From: Synechococcus sp. PCC 7336
GTDB taxonomy: Bacteria; Cyanobacteriota; Cyanobacteriia; Thermostichales; PCC-7336
Reading direction: 5' to 3'
NCBI RefSeq assembly: GCF_000332275.1
Contig: NZ_CM001776.1
Span: forward strand, 3,041,737-3,105,736
Length of the DNA: 64,000 bases
The notes below the pieces were generated by a model that saw only the letters and a program-made list of their open reading frames with translations, was not told where the DNA came from and ran no database searches. Positions 63,853 through 64,000 of the stretch are shown piece by piece (position 1 is the stretch's first letter; the number at the start of each line of letters is the position of its first letter). A program made the position numbers and the translations under genes.

Positions 63853-64000
63853 TTATCCGACTGAGCCTTCTAGCTTGAGACTGAGTAGCTTATCCGCTTC
63901 CGAAGCAAACTCCATCGGCAGTTGGTTGAACACGTCTTTGCAAAAGCCGTTGATAATCATCGACACTGCATCTTCCATCGAGATGCCCCGCTGCAGGAAG
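63853..64000 (-). CDS. sufB: Fe-S cluster assembly protein SufB (3' end only)
   Basis: The minus-strand frame enters from the right edge and reads [48 protein letters not shown] and TAA. This is the conserved SufB C-terminus. It heads the sufB-sufC-sufD operon; the rest lies outside the window. Confidence 0.93.
   Translation of the reverse strand, partial: FLQRGISMEDAVSMIINGFCKDVFNQLPMEFASEADKLLSLKLEGSVG

Overview
The window looks like chromosomal DNA of a cyanobacterium. It carries CP12, the Calvin-cycle regulator found only in oxygenic phototrophs. It also carries the HIP1 octamer GCGATCGC at high density, four Uma2/DUF820 genes, DUF4058 and DUF29 genes, a PEP-CTERM remnant and a sufBCD operon. 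I cannot name the species from the sequence. Conserved housekeeping genes lie at the edges and in the middle, and long accessory regions lie between them.

Layout. (1) 1-4.2 kb: glgX (glycogen debranching) and lepA (EF4). (2) 4.2-14.5 kb: an accessory locus of the extracellular contractile injection system (eCIS) type. It holds a Pvc16/Afp16-like DUF4255 protein, a Pvc15/Afp15-like AAA+ ATPase and at least five candidate cargo proteins. The cargos share a disordered N-terminus with a motif of the form D-[LMFV]-x-x-[IVL]-P-[LIV]-[QMH] near residue 50-60, followed by different C-terminal domains: a GNAT acetyltransferase, DUF4157, a WHH-type HNH nuclease, a Cys/His papain-like domain, and a possible RNase whose downstream neighbour is a barstar-family inhibitor. 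No sheath, tube or baseplate genes are visible. (3) 14.7-19.7 kb: Uma2 genes, gene remnants, dispersed repeats and a membrane-anchored coiled-coil protein. (4) 20-28.9 kb: cp12, a haem peroxidase with RTX repeats, a peroxidase/PEP-CTERM remnant, recQ, and ugd plus uxs (UDP-glucose to UDP-glucuronate to UDP-xylose). (5) 29.6-31.4 kb: a translationally coupled AAA ATPase / PIN-like nuclease pair, a candidate defence module.

(6) 31.5-36.6 kb: an insertion-sequence pile-up. It contains an ISAs1 element with visible terminal inverted repeats, then the remnant of one IS21 element, interrupted by a complete second IS21 element (istA, istB, 48-bp perfect terminal repeats). (7) 36.6-58.5 kb: a polymorphic-toxin locus read right to left. 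A giant 5,065-residue RHS protein ends in a predicted deaminase toxin and is followed by a SUKH-type immunity gene and a TPR-like gene. An orphan cassette with the same order follows (rhs core fragment-deaminase, SUKH, TPR-like paralogue), then a third core fragment cut by the IS21 element. A 173-bp block identical in the main and orphan genes, between core and toxin, is an obvious place for recombination to swap toxins.

(8) 59-64 kb: an IS66 remnant with the central catalytic part deleted, a DUF29 gene, decayed higBA pieces next to an intact higA, a SnoaL-like gene, and the sufB (partial)-sufC-sufD operon for Fe-S cluster assembly, which runs off the right edge.

Function calls come from motif recognition by eye. 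No database search was possible.
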